This document shows, in pieces, positions 8,537-18,355 of a stretch of DNA of 64,000 nucleotides. The notes under the pieces were generated by a model. The model was not told the origin of the DNA, searched no databases, and was given only the letters and a program-made list of their open reading frames with translations. The DNA is taken from contig JAEUUL010000004.1 of the NCBI GenBank assembly GCA_016787485.1, forward strand, positions 124,001-188,000, given 5' to 3'. This stretch comes from Bacteroidota bacterium. GTDB lineage: Bacteria; Bacteroidota; Bacteroidia; NS11-12g; UBA955. Within the stretch, counting starts at the first letter, position 1. Each line of letters begins with the position of its first letter. A program made the position numbers and the translations under genes.

Positions 8537-11500
8537 TTAGAAGGTTACTTTCAGGTTGGCAGTGATGCTGCGCAGAGTGGGCAATGAACCGAATTCGAAG
8601 CCCTGCACGTTGCCGGTACCGAAAGAGTTGGTCTCGGGGTCTACAAAGATATTTTCCTTGGGAGTCCACAGCAACAGGTTGCGGCCGGAAAGACCCACGG
8701 TAACCATGCCAAAAGGTGTTTTGCCCAGATACTTCTTGGGCAGGACATAGCTCAGGGTTACTTCACGCAGCTTGGTATAGGAAGCATCAATGATGTTGGC
8801 TGCGTTGTTTCTCTGGTCTGTGTAGTAGTCCTGCACTTTGGCCTTGGTGGTGTTTTCAAAGTACTGTCCGTCACGACCTGCACCGGTACCTGCAATCACT
8901 GTATTGGCCAGCACTTCAGGTGTGCGGTCTTTTCCGCTTCCATTCAGGTTCAGGGTGTTTTCGGTTGCGCCTACAAACTCCATGATGTCCTTGGTGCGGC
9001 TGTACATGATACCACCGTCTTTGCGGTCGATCTGCACATACAGGTTCCAGTTCTTATACCTGAAATTGTTGGTGATAGAGAAGGTGAAATTGGGAATCCA
9101 GCTGCCATAGTACTGAGGGGTTGAAGCCGTCAGCGGAATACCGGTGGCTGAGTCAACCACAACGCGGCCATCGGGGGCTGTCTTGGGTCCCACCACGTAG
9201 AAGGTACCGAAGGGACGGCCCACTGCAGCAACCACAGAAGCTGCACTGAGTCCACCCAGGTTCACCTGATCCACACCTTCATACAGTTCGGTAACCTTGT
9301 TGGTGTTTTTGGCGTAAACGAAGTTCAGGTTCCAGCGGAAGTCCTTGTTCATCAGCGGGGTGGTCTTCAACAGGAGTTCCACACCCTTGTTGGTGAATGA
9401 CGCTGCATTGATGGTTTGGGATGTGAATCCGGTAGAAGGTGCAATCGGCACATTCATGATAATGTCCGTAGTGGTGTTGGAGTAGTAAGTGAAATCCACA
9501 CCCACACGGTCGTTTTTCAGGAACGCCAGTTCCAGACCGATTTCATTGCTGGTGGTAAATTCAGGCTTCAGATTGGGGTTTCCAATGCGGTTGCCACGTT
9601 CGTAGCCGGTAATGGTACCATAGGGGCTGCGAATGAGTGAATTGTTGTATCCGTCTCCGATTTCACCGGTTACAAACACACTGGTCAGCTGGTAAGGATC
9701 TGCGTCTTTACCCACCTTGGCTGTTGCCAGGCGGAGTTTACCATAGCTCATCCAAGCCGGCATTTTAAACTGCTTGCTGAATACCCAGGCCAGGTTGGCT
9801 CCGGGGTAGAAGTAAGAACGCTTGCTGGCAGGCAGTGTGCTGCTCCAGTCGTTGCGGCCTGTGATGTCCAGGGTAAGGAAGTCTTTGTATGACAGAGAAA
9901 TGTCGGCATACACACCCACCAGACGGCGCTGGCTGTAGGTATTGTTCACCTGCGGACGGCCGTCAGAGTTTGCCATGTTGTAGTAACCGGGAATCACCAG
10001 ACCGGCCGTGGTGGCGGTGGTGCTGTTCACAGTGCGCTGGCGCACGTTATGTCCCATGATGGCGTTCAGTTTCAGGTCATCGGTGATCTTGCGGGAAGCA
10101 TTGGCAATGAAGTCAGAGGTAAGTTCCATTACGCGGTACACCTCTTCATTGTACAAACCAATGTTCACAGCCTGTGCTGCGTTCTGACCGGTGATTCCGC
10201 TGATTTTCGGCTCATGGCCGTAGCGGTTGTCTGTGTAGAAGTTGCTACCCAGGCGATAGGTCAGATCCAGCCAGTTCTTGTATTTGTACCCCAGGGTGGC
10301 AACACCCAGTACGTTGTCTACTATGTTCTTGTTCTGGCTGGTTTCCAGAATGTAGTAGGGGTTCAGGGTATAGGCTCCGTAGTATCCGCTGAGGGTGTTG
10401 AACTTGTTGTTCAGGTCTTTCAGCTCATGCAACGGGATGTCCCGGGGGGTCTGCAGAATCTGGTCGTAGAATGAATAGGACTGACCCTGAGTGGAAATCA
10501 GAGAATTGGTGTGGGTGTAAGTAACACTCGCATTGCCATAGAAGTTGTTTGCCAGTTGGGCATATGCATTTGCCTTCACGGTATTGCGGCGGTACTCGGT
10601 ACCCGGAATTACGCTGGTATTGCGCAGGTCGCCGAAGGAGAAGTAGTAACCCACCTTGTCTCCGCCACCATTCAGTGACAGGTTGTTCTGGAAGGTATGT
10701 CCGGTATTGAAGAAATTCTTCACATTGTCGGGCTGTGCTTCATAGGGTTTTACGCGCTGTTCTCCGTCGATGGCCTGGCCCCAGGGGCGCAGTTTGCCGT
10801 CGAAACGGGGGCCCCAGCTGAAGTTCTCACGGCTGTCGGGCAGGAATTCACCGCCCTGACCAAATTCGTTCTGGAATTTGGGGAAGCGCAGAATGTTTTC
10901 CCAACTGTAGGAACTGCTGTAGGTCATGCTCAGTTTGTTGTTTGATCCCAGAGAGCCTTTGCCACTTTTGGTGGTGATGATGATGGCCCCGTTGGATGCC
11001 CGTGAACCATACAGTACAGCAGCCGCAGGGCCTTTCAGTACGTCAATGGTTTCGATGTCATCCGGGTTCAGGTCATTCGCACGGTTACCGGCATCCACCT
11101 GACGGTTCAGGTTGTCTGAAGACTGGATGCTGCTGTTGTCAATGGGAATACCATCTACAACAATCAGCGGCTGGTTGTCGCCATTCAGTGAAGTGGCACC
11201 GCGCAACTGAATGCGGGTGGAGCTACCGGGGGTACCCCCGCCACTGCTGATGTACAGACCGGCTACCTTGCCCTGCAGACCGTTGAATACGCTTCGGTCG
11301 CGGCCCTGGGCAGCTTCTGAACCATTTACCTGCGTGGTGGCATAACCCAGGCTGCTCTTCTGCCTTTTGATGGCCACCGCCGTTACACTTACAGCATCAA
11401 TACCCAGCGGATCTTCTTCCATGGAAATGTCCATGTTGTCACTTCCCGCCGGAATGTCGATGATGCTTGTTTTGTAGGAAGGCGCAGAAACCATCAGCTG

Positions 11501-11713
11501 GGTGGACCCGGCATCGGCCGCCAGCACAAAAGTGCCATCGGACTTGGTGGTGGTTTGAGCTTCCGTACCTACAACTTTCACTGTGGCTCCTTCAATGGGT
11601 GTACCATCGGAAGAAGACACCTTTCCCCGCAAAAATCGCGACTGTGCCAACAGGGTACCCGTACCCAGACACAGCAGCAACAGCAGGGGTCTTAGTAATT
11701 TTACACATTTCAT
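8537..11713 (-). CDS. SusC/RagA-family TonB-linked outer-membrane transporter
   Basis: The 1058-residue protein starts MKCVKLLRPLLLLLCLG with a signal peptide ending LLAQ. Residues about 25-100 form the carboxypeptidase-regulatory-like domain (LRGKVSSSDGTPIEGATVKV). A plug follows with GKVAGLYISSGGGTPGSS, IQLRGATSLNGDNQPLIVVDGIPID and the SusC signature GPAAAVLYGSRASNGAIIITTK near residue 240. The rest is a 22-strand barrel ending LPTLRSITANLKVTF with the terminal Phe expected for BAM targeting. It imports a ligand delivered by the SusD partner using TonB energy. It is first in an operon with susD and a lipoprotein. There is no N-terminal extension (STN domain) for anti-sigma signalling. Confidence 0.95.
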   Translation of the reverse strand: MKCVKLLRPLLLLLCLGTGTLLAQSRFLRGKVSSSDGTPIEGATVKVVGTEAQTTTKSDGTFVLAADAGSTQLMVSAPSYKTSIIDIPAGSDNMDISMEEDPLGIDAVSVTAVAIKRQKSSLGYATTQVNGSEAAQGRDRSVFNGLQGKVAGLYISSGGGTPGSSTRIQLRGATSLNGDNQPLIVVDGIPIDNSSIQSSDNLNRQVDAGNRANDLNPDDIETIDVLKGPAAAVLYGSRASNGAIIITTKSGKGSLGSNNKLSMTYSSSYSWENILRFPKFQNEFGQGGEFLPDSRENFSWGPRFDGKLRPWGQAIDGEQRVKPYEAQPDNVKNFFNTGHTFQNNLSLNGGGDKVGYYFSFGDLRNTSVIPGTEYRRNTVKANAYAQLANNFYGNASVTYTHTNSLISTQGQSYSFYDQILQTPRDIPLHELKDLNNKFNTLSGYYGAYTLNPYYILETSQNKNIVDNVLGVATLGYKYKNWLDLTYRLGSNFYTDNRYGHEPKISGITGQNAAQAVNIGLYNEEVYRVMELTSDFIANASRKITDDLKLNAIMGHNVRQRTVNSTTATTAGLVIPGYYNMANSDGRPQVNNTYSQRRLVGVYADISLSYKDFLTLDITGRNDWSSTLPASKRSYFYPGANLAWVFSKQFKMPAWMSYGKLRLATAKVGKDADPYQLTSVFVTGEIGDGYNNSLIRSPYGTITGYERGNRIGNPNLKPEFTTSNEIGLELAFLKNDRVGVDFTYYSNTTTDIIMNVPIAPSTGFTSQTINAASFTNKGVELLLKTTPLMNKDFRWNLNFVYAKNTNKVTELYEGVDQVNLGGLSAASVVAAVGRPFGTFYVVGPKTAPDGRVVVDSATGIPLTASTPQYYGSWIPNFTFSITNNFRYKNWNLYVQIDRKDGGIMYSRTKDIMEFVGATENTLNLNGSGKDRTPEVLANTVIAGTGAGRDGQYFENTTKAKVQDYYTDQRNNAANIIDASYTKLREVTLSYVLPKKYLGKTPFGMVTVGLSGRNLLLWTPKENIFVDPETNSFGTGNVQGFEFGSLPTLRSITANLKVTF

Positions 11714-11875
11714 AGGCCTAAGGGTTTTTGTTGGTTGATGCGGCAACGTTACATTTTTGTCCGACTAAAAGCAAGAAATTGCCGACAGAAATGGCAAATT
11801 GTACAGGTTTTGTTATACACAACGAACATTGTTGTAGAATTTATTGTATGTCAAATGTCAGAGAACTTATTTCTT

Positions 11876-12697
11876 ATGGGTAAGCATATTTTGCGTTTTA
11901 TCGCATGGGGTCTCACACTGCCGGCGGTGCTGAATTCCTGCCAGTTATCCAAACACAGGTATACCGGTGGCTTTCACCTGGAATGGCGGAAAACAGCCCG
12001 GTCCACCCCGCAAAAGATACCTGTACGTCAGGTCATATCATCAAAGACACATGCTGTAAGGCCTGCCGACATTTATTTACACTGTTCGGATTCCTGCGAA
12101 ACTGATACACCCGGCCTTAACGGGAATGACACTTCAATGCGGCAGGAAGTACAGCAGTTCTACACGGCGCTGAAGTTCAGAAAGAAAAACCACATAGGCT
12201 CTGTGCTTTGTTCTGCCGGAGCCGGTATTTTTGGCAGCGGTGCCCTGGTTTTCGGGGTCACAAATGCTTTGGGACAGGGATTTATAGGGTCGGGCGGTAC
12301 ACCGGGTATAGTCCTTCTCCTGCTTGTTCTGGCTTTTATCGCCTTCACTTTGGGTGCCATTGCGTTTCAGCGTGCGGCTGCCTCTTATGAAAATGAAGCC
12401 TGGATTCATCTCCGGTCAGTTATGGAGCAATTGCCTGCACATCCGTTACAGTCTGAAACCGTTACAGAAATGGTACTGGCCTGGCTGAAAGCCACCAATC
12501 TGTGGAGGAATGGAAGCGTTTTGCACTACCTGACGGTTCGGAGGCAACTGCGCCAGTTGCTGAAAACCTATGAGCCCTATTTTACACCAGAGCAATGGGG
12601 CCGCATATGGCGGGCATTCCGGATTTCGGGTTTGTTGACCCATTTTTTGTTAACAGCAATCCTGTTGCTGGTGATGCTCACCATGCTGTTTGGATAA
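11876..12697 (+). CDS. Lipoprotein with two additional membrane helices
   Basis: The 273-residue product starts at 11876 with a signal ending VLNSC, then QLSKHRYTGGFHLEW. A motif of the form SKxxYxxGFHxEW just after the lipid cysteine recurs in uncharacterised Bacteroidota lipoproteins. After a soluble part of about 80 residues come a hydrophobic Gly-rich segment and a long hydrophobic stretch (GIVLLLLVLAFIAFTLGAIAF) near residues 145-175, a helical domain, and a final hydrophobic helix (LLTHFLLTAILLLVMLTMLF). A lipid anchor plus integral helices points to the inner membrane. It is divergent from susC with about 160 bp between starts. The function is unknown. Confidence 0.65.
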   Translation: MGKHILRFIAWGLTLPAVLNSCQLSKHRYTGGFHLEWRKTARSTPQKIPVRQVISSKTHAVRPADIYLHCSDSCETDTPGLNGNDTSMRQEVQQFYTALKFRKKNHIGSVLCSAGAGIFGSGALVFGVTNALGQGFIGSGGTPGIVLLLLVLAFIAFTLGAIAFQRAAASYENEAWIHLRSVMEQLPAHPLQSETVTEMVLAWLKATNLWRNGSVLHYLTVRRQLRQLLKTYEPYFTPEQWGRIWRAFRISGLLTHFLLTAILLLVMLTMLFG

Positions 12698-12698
12698 A

Positions 12699-12724
12699 AC
12701 AAGGACAGCCCGGGGCTGCCCTTT
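12699..12724. terminator. Hairpin between convergent genes
   Basis: The self-complementary core CAGCCCGGGGCTG, flanked by AAGG and CCCTTT, sits directly after the lipoprotein gene and reaches the end of the minus-strand fragment. The T run is short, so termination is plausible rather than certain. Confidence 0.45.
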
Positions 12725-13020
12725 CATTCAACGAACGGGCGTGATTCAGCGGGAGATGTGGTCAGGAAGTTTGTTAGTGTGGCCTGATAACTTACACCTG
12801 CCAGATAATAGGTGTTGGGACCTGCAATTTCCACTGAGGTAATTCCCCAAAACTTTGACGAACTTCCTGTAAGGTTCAGCGTAGCCTGGGTGACATCTCC
12901 GCGCATATGACTGCTGTATACCGGCGTGCTTAAATCGGGTGGGAAAATGACCACCGATGCATAACATGTTACACAGTTATTGGCACCTGTGCTGCCACCA
13001 GAACCTGCGCCATAATATAC
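12724..13020 (-). pseudogene. Orphan 3' fragment of a secreted-protein-like frame
   Basis: A frame of about 98 codons is open from just after a TGA at 13021-13023 to the stop at 12724. It reads beta-strand-like sequence with a Cys pair (NNCVTCYASVVIFPP) and TQATLNLTGSSSKFWGITSV. The only internal ATG codons give 76 or fewer residues with no signal peptide and no ribosome-binding site. The composition, rich in Gly, Ser and Thr, fits the C-terminal part of a larger exported protein. It sits between a lipoprotein gene and the giant T9SS genes, so it is probably a remnant left by a deletion. A short genuine gene cannot be excluded. Confidence 0.4.
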
Positions 13021-13200
13021 TCAAGTTGTGTAAAAACTATTCTTGAGACCACTTCTAACAACACTGAAATGTGTGGCTTAACTTTTCATCAGGGATTCTA
13101 TTGCAAGTTCAACGAAGATGTAACACAAAAGCGGGTACTGCACAGCCATGACAAGATGCTAATCTAGGGGTGTTTTGTTCCATTGGTTACTTCGGAAGCA
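13021..13200. other. Intergenic region after giant gene 1
   Basis: This 180-bp stretch between the stop of giant gene 1 and the orphan fragment shows no convincing frame, terminator hairpin or promoter. It is A/T-richer than the flanking genes. Confidence 0.4.
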
Positions 13201-16200
13201 TTACCTGATAATAAGTAGTTTCTCACTATTACCGGTAAAGTGGTCTGTAACGGTTAGGATATAAACACCATTACTAAGATTGCTCACATCTGCTGTACAA
13301 TAACAAAGATTGGAAACACCCCGCAAAAGCGTCTGTCCTTTGCTATTACTGATGGTGTAGCTGAACCCATCTTCGGTTGCGACGTTGATATTGATGTGAG
13401 TGTTTGCGGGGTTTGGCCAGAATGCAAATGTGTTTGCAGCAGTACCATACTCCCTGAAGATTACACTTTTGATTTCACTATAGGCTTTTTCGCCATTGCG
13501 TTCTACAGATTTTATGCGGTAGTACACCACATCTTTAAAAGCTTCGGTAACAGGGTCACTGAAGCTGTAAGCCAGAGTGCTTCCCGCAACCGCGTTAATG
13601 GTGCCCACAGTTGTAAAGGCTGTTTGTCCTGATATTTTTCGTTCAACCTCATACTGCGTTACTTCCGGGTCTTGTTCCACTCTCCAGTTGAGCAAGACGG
13701 TGCTGTTCGGCTTTTTGACTGCAGAGAAGGAGACCCAGTTGACAGGAAGTGAATAGACCATAGAGGTCATTACTAAAGGCGTACAGTTACAATTAGGCGC
13801 TGTGCTGGTGCGGATAACGGTGAACATAGCCCTTATAGGATCCGGTGGTAAGCCACCGGTATATTGGAAGGTGTCTATAAAATTAAGGATTCCGCCACCG
13901 GCAGCAATAGCACCGGTATAGGTTCTTGTTCTAACCAGCCGGTCAATACCCGGATCGAAGGCGTTGTTGTAATCCACATCCCACCAGGTCTCCAGCACAG
14001 TTTGGGTACCTGCTGTAACCGCTGCGAACGTTGAAGTGTTGACAATGCTGCCGGAGTAGGTGTATATAAACTGGGGCAAACCGGTAACATAGGCCCCCTG
14101 ATAAGTGGCAAATGCCAGCGAGGGTTTATAGATAACCACATTTCTGGATGCTGAGCCCATAACCACGCTGCTGCTGACACATGGCACACCGCCGCAAAGC
14201 AGGGGAGTTATCTGGCGGCGCATTTCTGCGTCTATCTGGGTATTGCCACAGCCCACATTGGGGTCGCAGGATACTCCAAATGTGAATCCGATATTGGTGC
14301 CACTGCTTACGCCTGCATCCAGTTTTATTTTTACGATGGTTGTATTGGCTACACCAGCTACCGGGGTGGCTGTGCAGGTAGCACAGTTGGCTCCAGGGGT
14401 AAAACTGCCTGCATAAGACATGCCTGCCGGCAATGTGTAATAGGCGGTATCGCCGGCCTGGGTGCTGGTTAGTACAGGTGTAACACCCAGACTGAGGGTT
14501 TTGGTGGCACCGCCGCAGCGGAAGGTATCGTTGGCCAGGGTTAAGGTAAGACCCATGCCCCCGGTTACACTGGCTCCGGTGATGTTGATACCATTACTTT
14601 TGTTTATCACACCATTTCCAACGGCAGGCTCACCGCAAGGCTTGTTGCCGTAGGTGCGGAATGTGAATGAGGTGCCCGAGGTTAAAGCACAACTGGTGGT
14701 ATAGTACAGTTTAACCGCTGCCTGCCTGCCTGCTGCTCCGGGGTTTGCTATTGTACCCGGTAGCCCATTGCTGCTAATACCGCTATGCGTATTCAGATTG
14801 ACGTTGATGCCTCCGGCTATGGGGTTGGTGGTTGCCGTTTGCCAATTGCCTGAGCCCAGGGGATATTCTACCCTTACCACACCGGTAACTGTTACTCCGG
14901 TGGGTGTAACTACCTCCACCCGAGGGCTTATCAGATTGGCCGCCTGGGCACTGTTTACCTGCACAATCACACTGTCTGTGGTACACAGGTCTATGGTGCT
15001 TCCGTTACCAGGGTGGCGCTGCACCGAAAGCTGAACCTCTGAAGTGGCTGGTGTAACACGGGCTAACACACTGGCTTGACTACATGCATTGGTGTCAGTC
15101 AGTGGATTGGGGCTGGGATATGCGGTGCAATTCCAACCTGCCTGTATCCTCACGCTGTCAGGGTTGCAACTTGCATATTTGAAGAAGATACGCAGGGTTT
15201 CTGTACCGGCCGATGGCAAACCTGCCGCACTTACCTGATACCAGTTGCCCGATGCACCATTGGCTATGGGTGCCAGCGTGGTATTGGTTGAAAGCCTTCG
15301 TACACTGTCTATGGTAACCAGTGAGCCTGCGGGCCGGTTTACCGCAAACCAAAGATAGGAGGCTGTTTGCAGACCGATGTTTGAAAGCTGTATATCCCAG
15401 GTGTGCTGGTTAGCTGTTCCCACCACCGTTCCGGTGAGGTTTTGGGCTACCGGATTTGGGGTTCCTGTTGAGTTGTAGACTATGGTTTGCGAGAATCCTG
15501 CATTGTTCTGCGCAATATTTGCACTTGTATTTCCGTATGAATATATATATTGTGAAGGATAAGTGGCTCTGGTGCCAAGGGCATAATAATAGTCTTTGAT
15601 ATAAAATTTTACATTGTGAACCTGATTCGCGTTTGTTCTGCACGTTGGAAACATAGGGTATCGGACATAATCTCCATATGTATTGGTTACCGTAAGAGGC
15701 GTTGGAAACCAGGTTCCGGGGTTGTAGAAAGCATGCACCCTGCCGCGAATCTGTGTTGGAGTCAATGCCACAAAAGTATGCGATGCGTTGGTAAAAGAAG
15801 CTGTTACAGTGCCGGGGGTGTATGTGGGTGGGTAGGTCACCACAAATGAATCTATAAGAAATACAGGCCTGAACTCGGTGGCAAATAGTTGCCCGCTGGT
15901 ATTGAAACGACGAGCCAAATGAGACATGTTGTCGCTTACAGGGCTGCACCCGGTGGCATTCCATCCATTCCTGCCATCTACGGCAGTTGTGCCCACCAGG
16001 TACATTTCCGGAACCGGATCATTACATCCTTCGCGCACACCGGCAATGATGGAGTAATACTGATAGGTCAAACCGGTCTGAATGTCTTGCTGGGGCAGGG
16101 TGGCGTTGTCTCGCACTACGTAACGGGCGCGGGTATATACGCTGTCACCCGCAAGCATAGCTCCGGCCGGAAGTCCACTACTCAAATCCCAGGTTACATT

Positions 16201-18342
16201 CTGTACATTTCCACTGGAATTATCGGTAAAACTGCTGATGGTATAGTTGGCCACTGAACTACCGCCACGTATTATATCTACAACAATATTAAGGGGTTCG
16301 AGCCTGTTGGTGTTTGATGCTCTTACCAACCGCAGTTCCTGATACAGGTTAGTTACATTTGAGACTTGCCGGCCTGAACCGGTTATTTCCAGTGTATCTA
16401 AAAACAAGGCCTTGCTCAAATCATATGCACTGATGGAAGATGCCACCTGCCTTGTGGTCATGGCTGCATTGGTCCAGCCCAGGCAGCCCGCCGATCTCCT
16501 CACAGTAGGCACATAAGTAACAGGTCCAAGACTTACACAACCCGGGCATATTGCCTTGCCAAAAACCGAACCACACATGATGTTTTGGTTGCAGCGGCAC
16601 CCGGCCACATCATCGATAATTTTGTACAGGCCATAGTTAAAAGTCACATTTCCACCAGCTCCGCAGGTATAAACCAGATTTATGCCTGCAGTGCTAAGGG
16701 CAGTGGATGGCGATTTAATGAAAACCGTATCATTGCTTTGGGTATAAGAAACAGAAGATGCCCCGTAAGTGGGGTTTCCACTGCCTGAAACACTAGCACC
16801 CGGGGGTAGTTTTAAATAATACTCATAGCGTGTGTTGGCATTCTCCATAGGGTTTTGGTTGTTATAAAAACCAGTTTTCAGCTGAATGCGGAAAGGTGTG
16901 CCGGGTACAATATTGGCCGGAACATAGGAAGTGCCTGTAAAGGCTGATTCATAAATGAACATGTTGCCACCAAAAAAACGGGCAGTCAACTGTTGTGTGC
17001 CACACATGGTATTGTAGCGTATATCGGTACCGGGGTATACTATAATGTCTCTGCCGCAGGTATTGCGGTAATTGCAATCAGCAGTTGCAGTTACAGTATA
17101 GGTTAAGCTCTGTCCGCGGGGCAAATCATCGAAGTAACCGTCGCCATCCAGGTCTGTAAGCCCGCCTGCTCCGTCAGGGTCAGTTGTAAACAGGTTATTC
17201 AAATTCATGGTGCCTATACCCCCGGAAAAGGTAAAGGAAGAAATCACATTTCCGTTGATGCGTGCATTGGAAAAACTGAACGTTGTGAGGCCTACCAAGG
17301 GGGAAGTGAAAGTAGAGTACACATATCCGATTCTGAGACGAATATTGTACATACCACCTGCCGTATCATCTCCGGTACCACCATTGGTAAGGGTTACATT
17401 CTGGTCAAAACTGTTACAGTATGAAGTGAAACCGGTAGCAGACTGTGATACGGCGCTGAAATTAGCAACACCGGCGCGCATGGAAACCGAACCTGTACGG
17501 GTGGTATAGCTGCAGACATTGCGGCCATGCACCCCCCAGCCTGCACCGTAAAAGGTATTGGAATTGCACATCCTTACCCTTACAGGCTCGGTTATGGTTA
17601 TAGATTCTCCATTGGTTAGCAGATTGTCGCCGCCAAAAAGGGTGGCCCCGAAAATGCGGTAAAACAGGGTGTCGCCATTGGTACGCCATGGTGTAAAGTT
17701 TGCCCCATTGGCTGTAATGGTGTTGCTGCCCGATGCATTTTGCATACCTGCAGAAGGGTAAACAATATAAAAGAAAACCGTATCCGCAGCCCCATTGCCA
17801 CCATTGGTTACCGTAAGTGTTCGGGTGGCCAGGGTGCCGATAACCGCATTGCCTATAGCAGCAGGCGGTGTTAAACTGATAGATGGTGCAAAAATGTTGT
17901 AGGTGTTTACTATACCGCTGGTTTCCTGGGCCGTACCGCAGCTGCCTTTTACATACACACTGTCTTTACCACTGGCCAAAGAGCCACAACCCGCTTTGCG
18001 CAGTATGGTAAAAATGATATCGCCTGTACCGGTAATATTGCTTACCACAAACCTTGGTGTGCGCAGGTTGCTTATATCGGCCTCTGCTATGGTTTGTGTA
18101 CCGCCGGTTTTGGTAACCGACCCGGGCACATATGTTATCCCTTCCGGCAGGCGTATGGTTATGGTATCTCCGTTACAGGTTGCGGTCCAGGCTACCTGCA
18201 CAGTAAGTGCAGAGTTACCATAACCGCGGGTGAGATCCCCTGCCGCTGTGGGATAAACGGGTGTATGTATCTGACCAAAAACTTTGGCTGATGCTAGAAG
18301 AAGGAGACAGCATGCTGTAAGATTTTTTAGTATATGTTTCAT
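13201..18342 (-). CDS. Giant T9SS-exported surface protein 1
   Basis: The 1713-residue protein starts MKHILKNLTACCLLLLASAK with cleavage near VFGQ. The body is a long series of beta-rich, DUF11-like modules (for example GNAVIGTLATRTLTVTNGGNGAADTVFFY) with many Cys pairs and a PDSVRIQAGWNCTAYP motif near residue 1100. Near residue 1560 comes the fibronectin-like stretch WVSFSAVKKPNSTVLLNWRV, typical just before T9SS signals. The last 75 residues are a type A sorting domain (FAFWPNPANTHININV, ADVSNLSNGVYILTVTD, KLLIIR), so the protein is exported by T9SS and attached to or released from the surface. It begins 14 bp after a broken barrel gene and is paralogous to the giant gene upstream. An adhesin or surface-layer role is inferred only. 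Confidence 0.85.
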   Translation of the reverse strand: MKHILKNLTACCLLLLASAKVFGQIHTPVYPTAAGDLTRGYGNSALTVQVAWTATCNGDTITIRLPEGITYVPGSVTKTGGTQTIAEADISNLRTPRFVVSNITGTGDIIFTILRKAGCGSLASGKDSVYVKGSCGTAQETSGIVNTYNIFAPSISLTPPAAIGNAVIGTLATRTLTVTNGGNGAADTVFFYIVYPSAGMQNASGSNTITANGANFTPWRTNGDTLFYRIFGATLFGGDNLLTNGESITITEPVRVRMCNSNTFYGAGWGVHGRNVCSYTTRTGSVSMRAGVANFSAVSQSATGFTSYCNSFDQNVTLTNGGTGDDTAGGMYNIRLRIGYVYSTFTSPLVGLTTFSFSNARINGNVISSFTFSGGIGTMNLNNLFTTDPDGAGGLTDLDGDGYFDDLPRGQSLTYTVTATADCNYRNTCGRDIIVYPGTDIRYNTMCGTQQLTARFFGGNMFIYESAFTGTSYVPANIVPGTPFRIQLKTGFYNNQNPMENANTRYEYYLKLPPGASVSGSGNPTYGASSVSYTQSNDTVFIKSPSTALSTAGINLVYTCGAGGNVTFNYGLYKIIDDVAGCRCNQNIMCGSVFGKAICPGCVSLGPVTYVPTVRRSAGCLGWTNAAMTTRQVASSISAYDLSKALFLDTLEITGSGRQVSNVTNLYQELRLVRASNTNRLEPLNIVVDIIRGGSSVANYTISSFTDNSSGNVQNVTWDLSSGLPAGAMLAGDSVYTRARYVVRDNATLPQQDIQTGLTYQYYSIIAGVREGCNDPVPEMYLVGTTAVDGRNGWNATGCSPVSDNMSHLARRFNTSGQLFATEFRPVFLIDSFVVTYPPTYTPGTVTASFTNASHTFVALTPTQIRGRVHAFYNPGTWFPTPLTVTNTYGDYVRYPMFPTCRTNANQVHNVKFYIKDYYYALGTRATYPSQYIYSYGNTSANIAQNNAGFSQTIVYNSTGTPNPVAQNLTGTVVGTANQHTWDIQLSNIGLQTASYLWFAVNRPAGSLVTIDSVRRLSTNTTLAPIANGASGNWYQVSAAGLPSAGTETLRIFFKYASCNPDSVRIQAGWNCTAYPSPNPLTDTNACSQASVLARVTPATSEVQLSVQRHPGNGSTIDLCTTDSVIVQVNSAQAANLISPRVEVVTPTGVTVTGVVRVEYPLGSGNWQTATTNPIAGGINVNLNTHSGISSNGLPGTIANPGAAGRQAAVKLYYTTSCALTSGTSFTFRTYGNKPCGEPAVGNGVINKSNGINITGASVTGGMGLTLTLANDTFRCGGATKTLSLGVTPVLTSTQAGDTAYYTLPAGMSYAGSFTPGANCATCTATPVAGVANTTIVKIKLDAGVSSGTNIGFTFGVSCDPNVGCGNTQIDAEMRRQITPLLCGGVPCVSSSVVMGSASRNVVIYKPSLAFATYQGAYVTGLPQFIYTYSGSIVNTSTFAAVTAGTQTVLETWWDVDYNNAFDPGIDRLVRTRTYTGAIAAGGGILNFIDTFQYTGGLPPDPIRAMFTVIRTSTAPNCNCTPLVMTSMVYSLPVNWVSFSAVKKPNSTVLLNWRVEQDPEVTQYEVERKISGQTAFTTVGTINAVAGSTLAYSFSDPVTEAFKDVVYYRIKSVERNGEKAYSEIKSVIFREYGTAANTFAFWPNPANTHININVATEDGFSYTISNSKGQTLLRGVSNLCYCTADVSNLSNGVYILTVTDHFTGNSEKLLIIR

Positions 18343-18355
18343 TGTGTAATGTTTG

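Noticed and set aside
15410-15964. A 184-codon frame inside giant gene 1
   Set aside because: It overlaps the real gene on the same strand in another frame, is rich in Cys and His, and has no domain.
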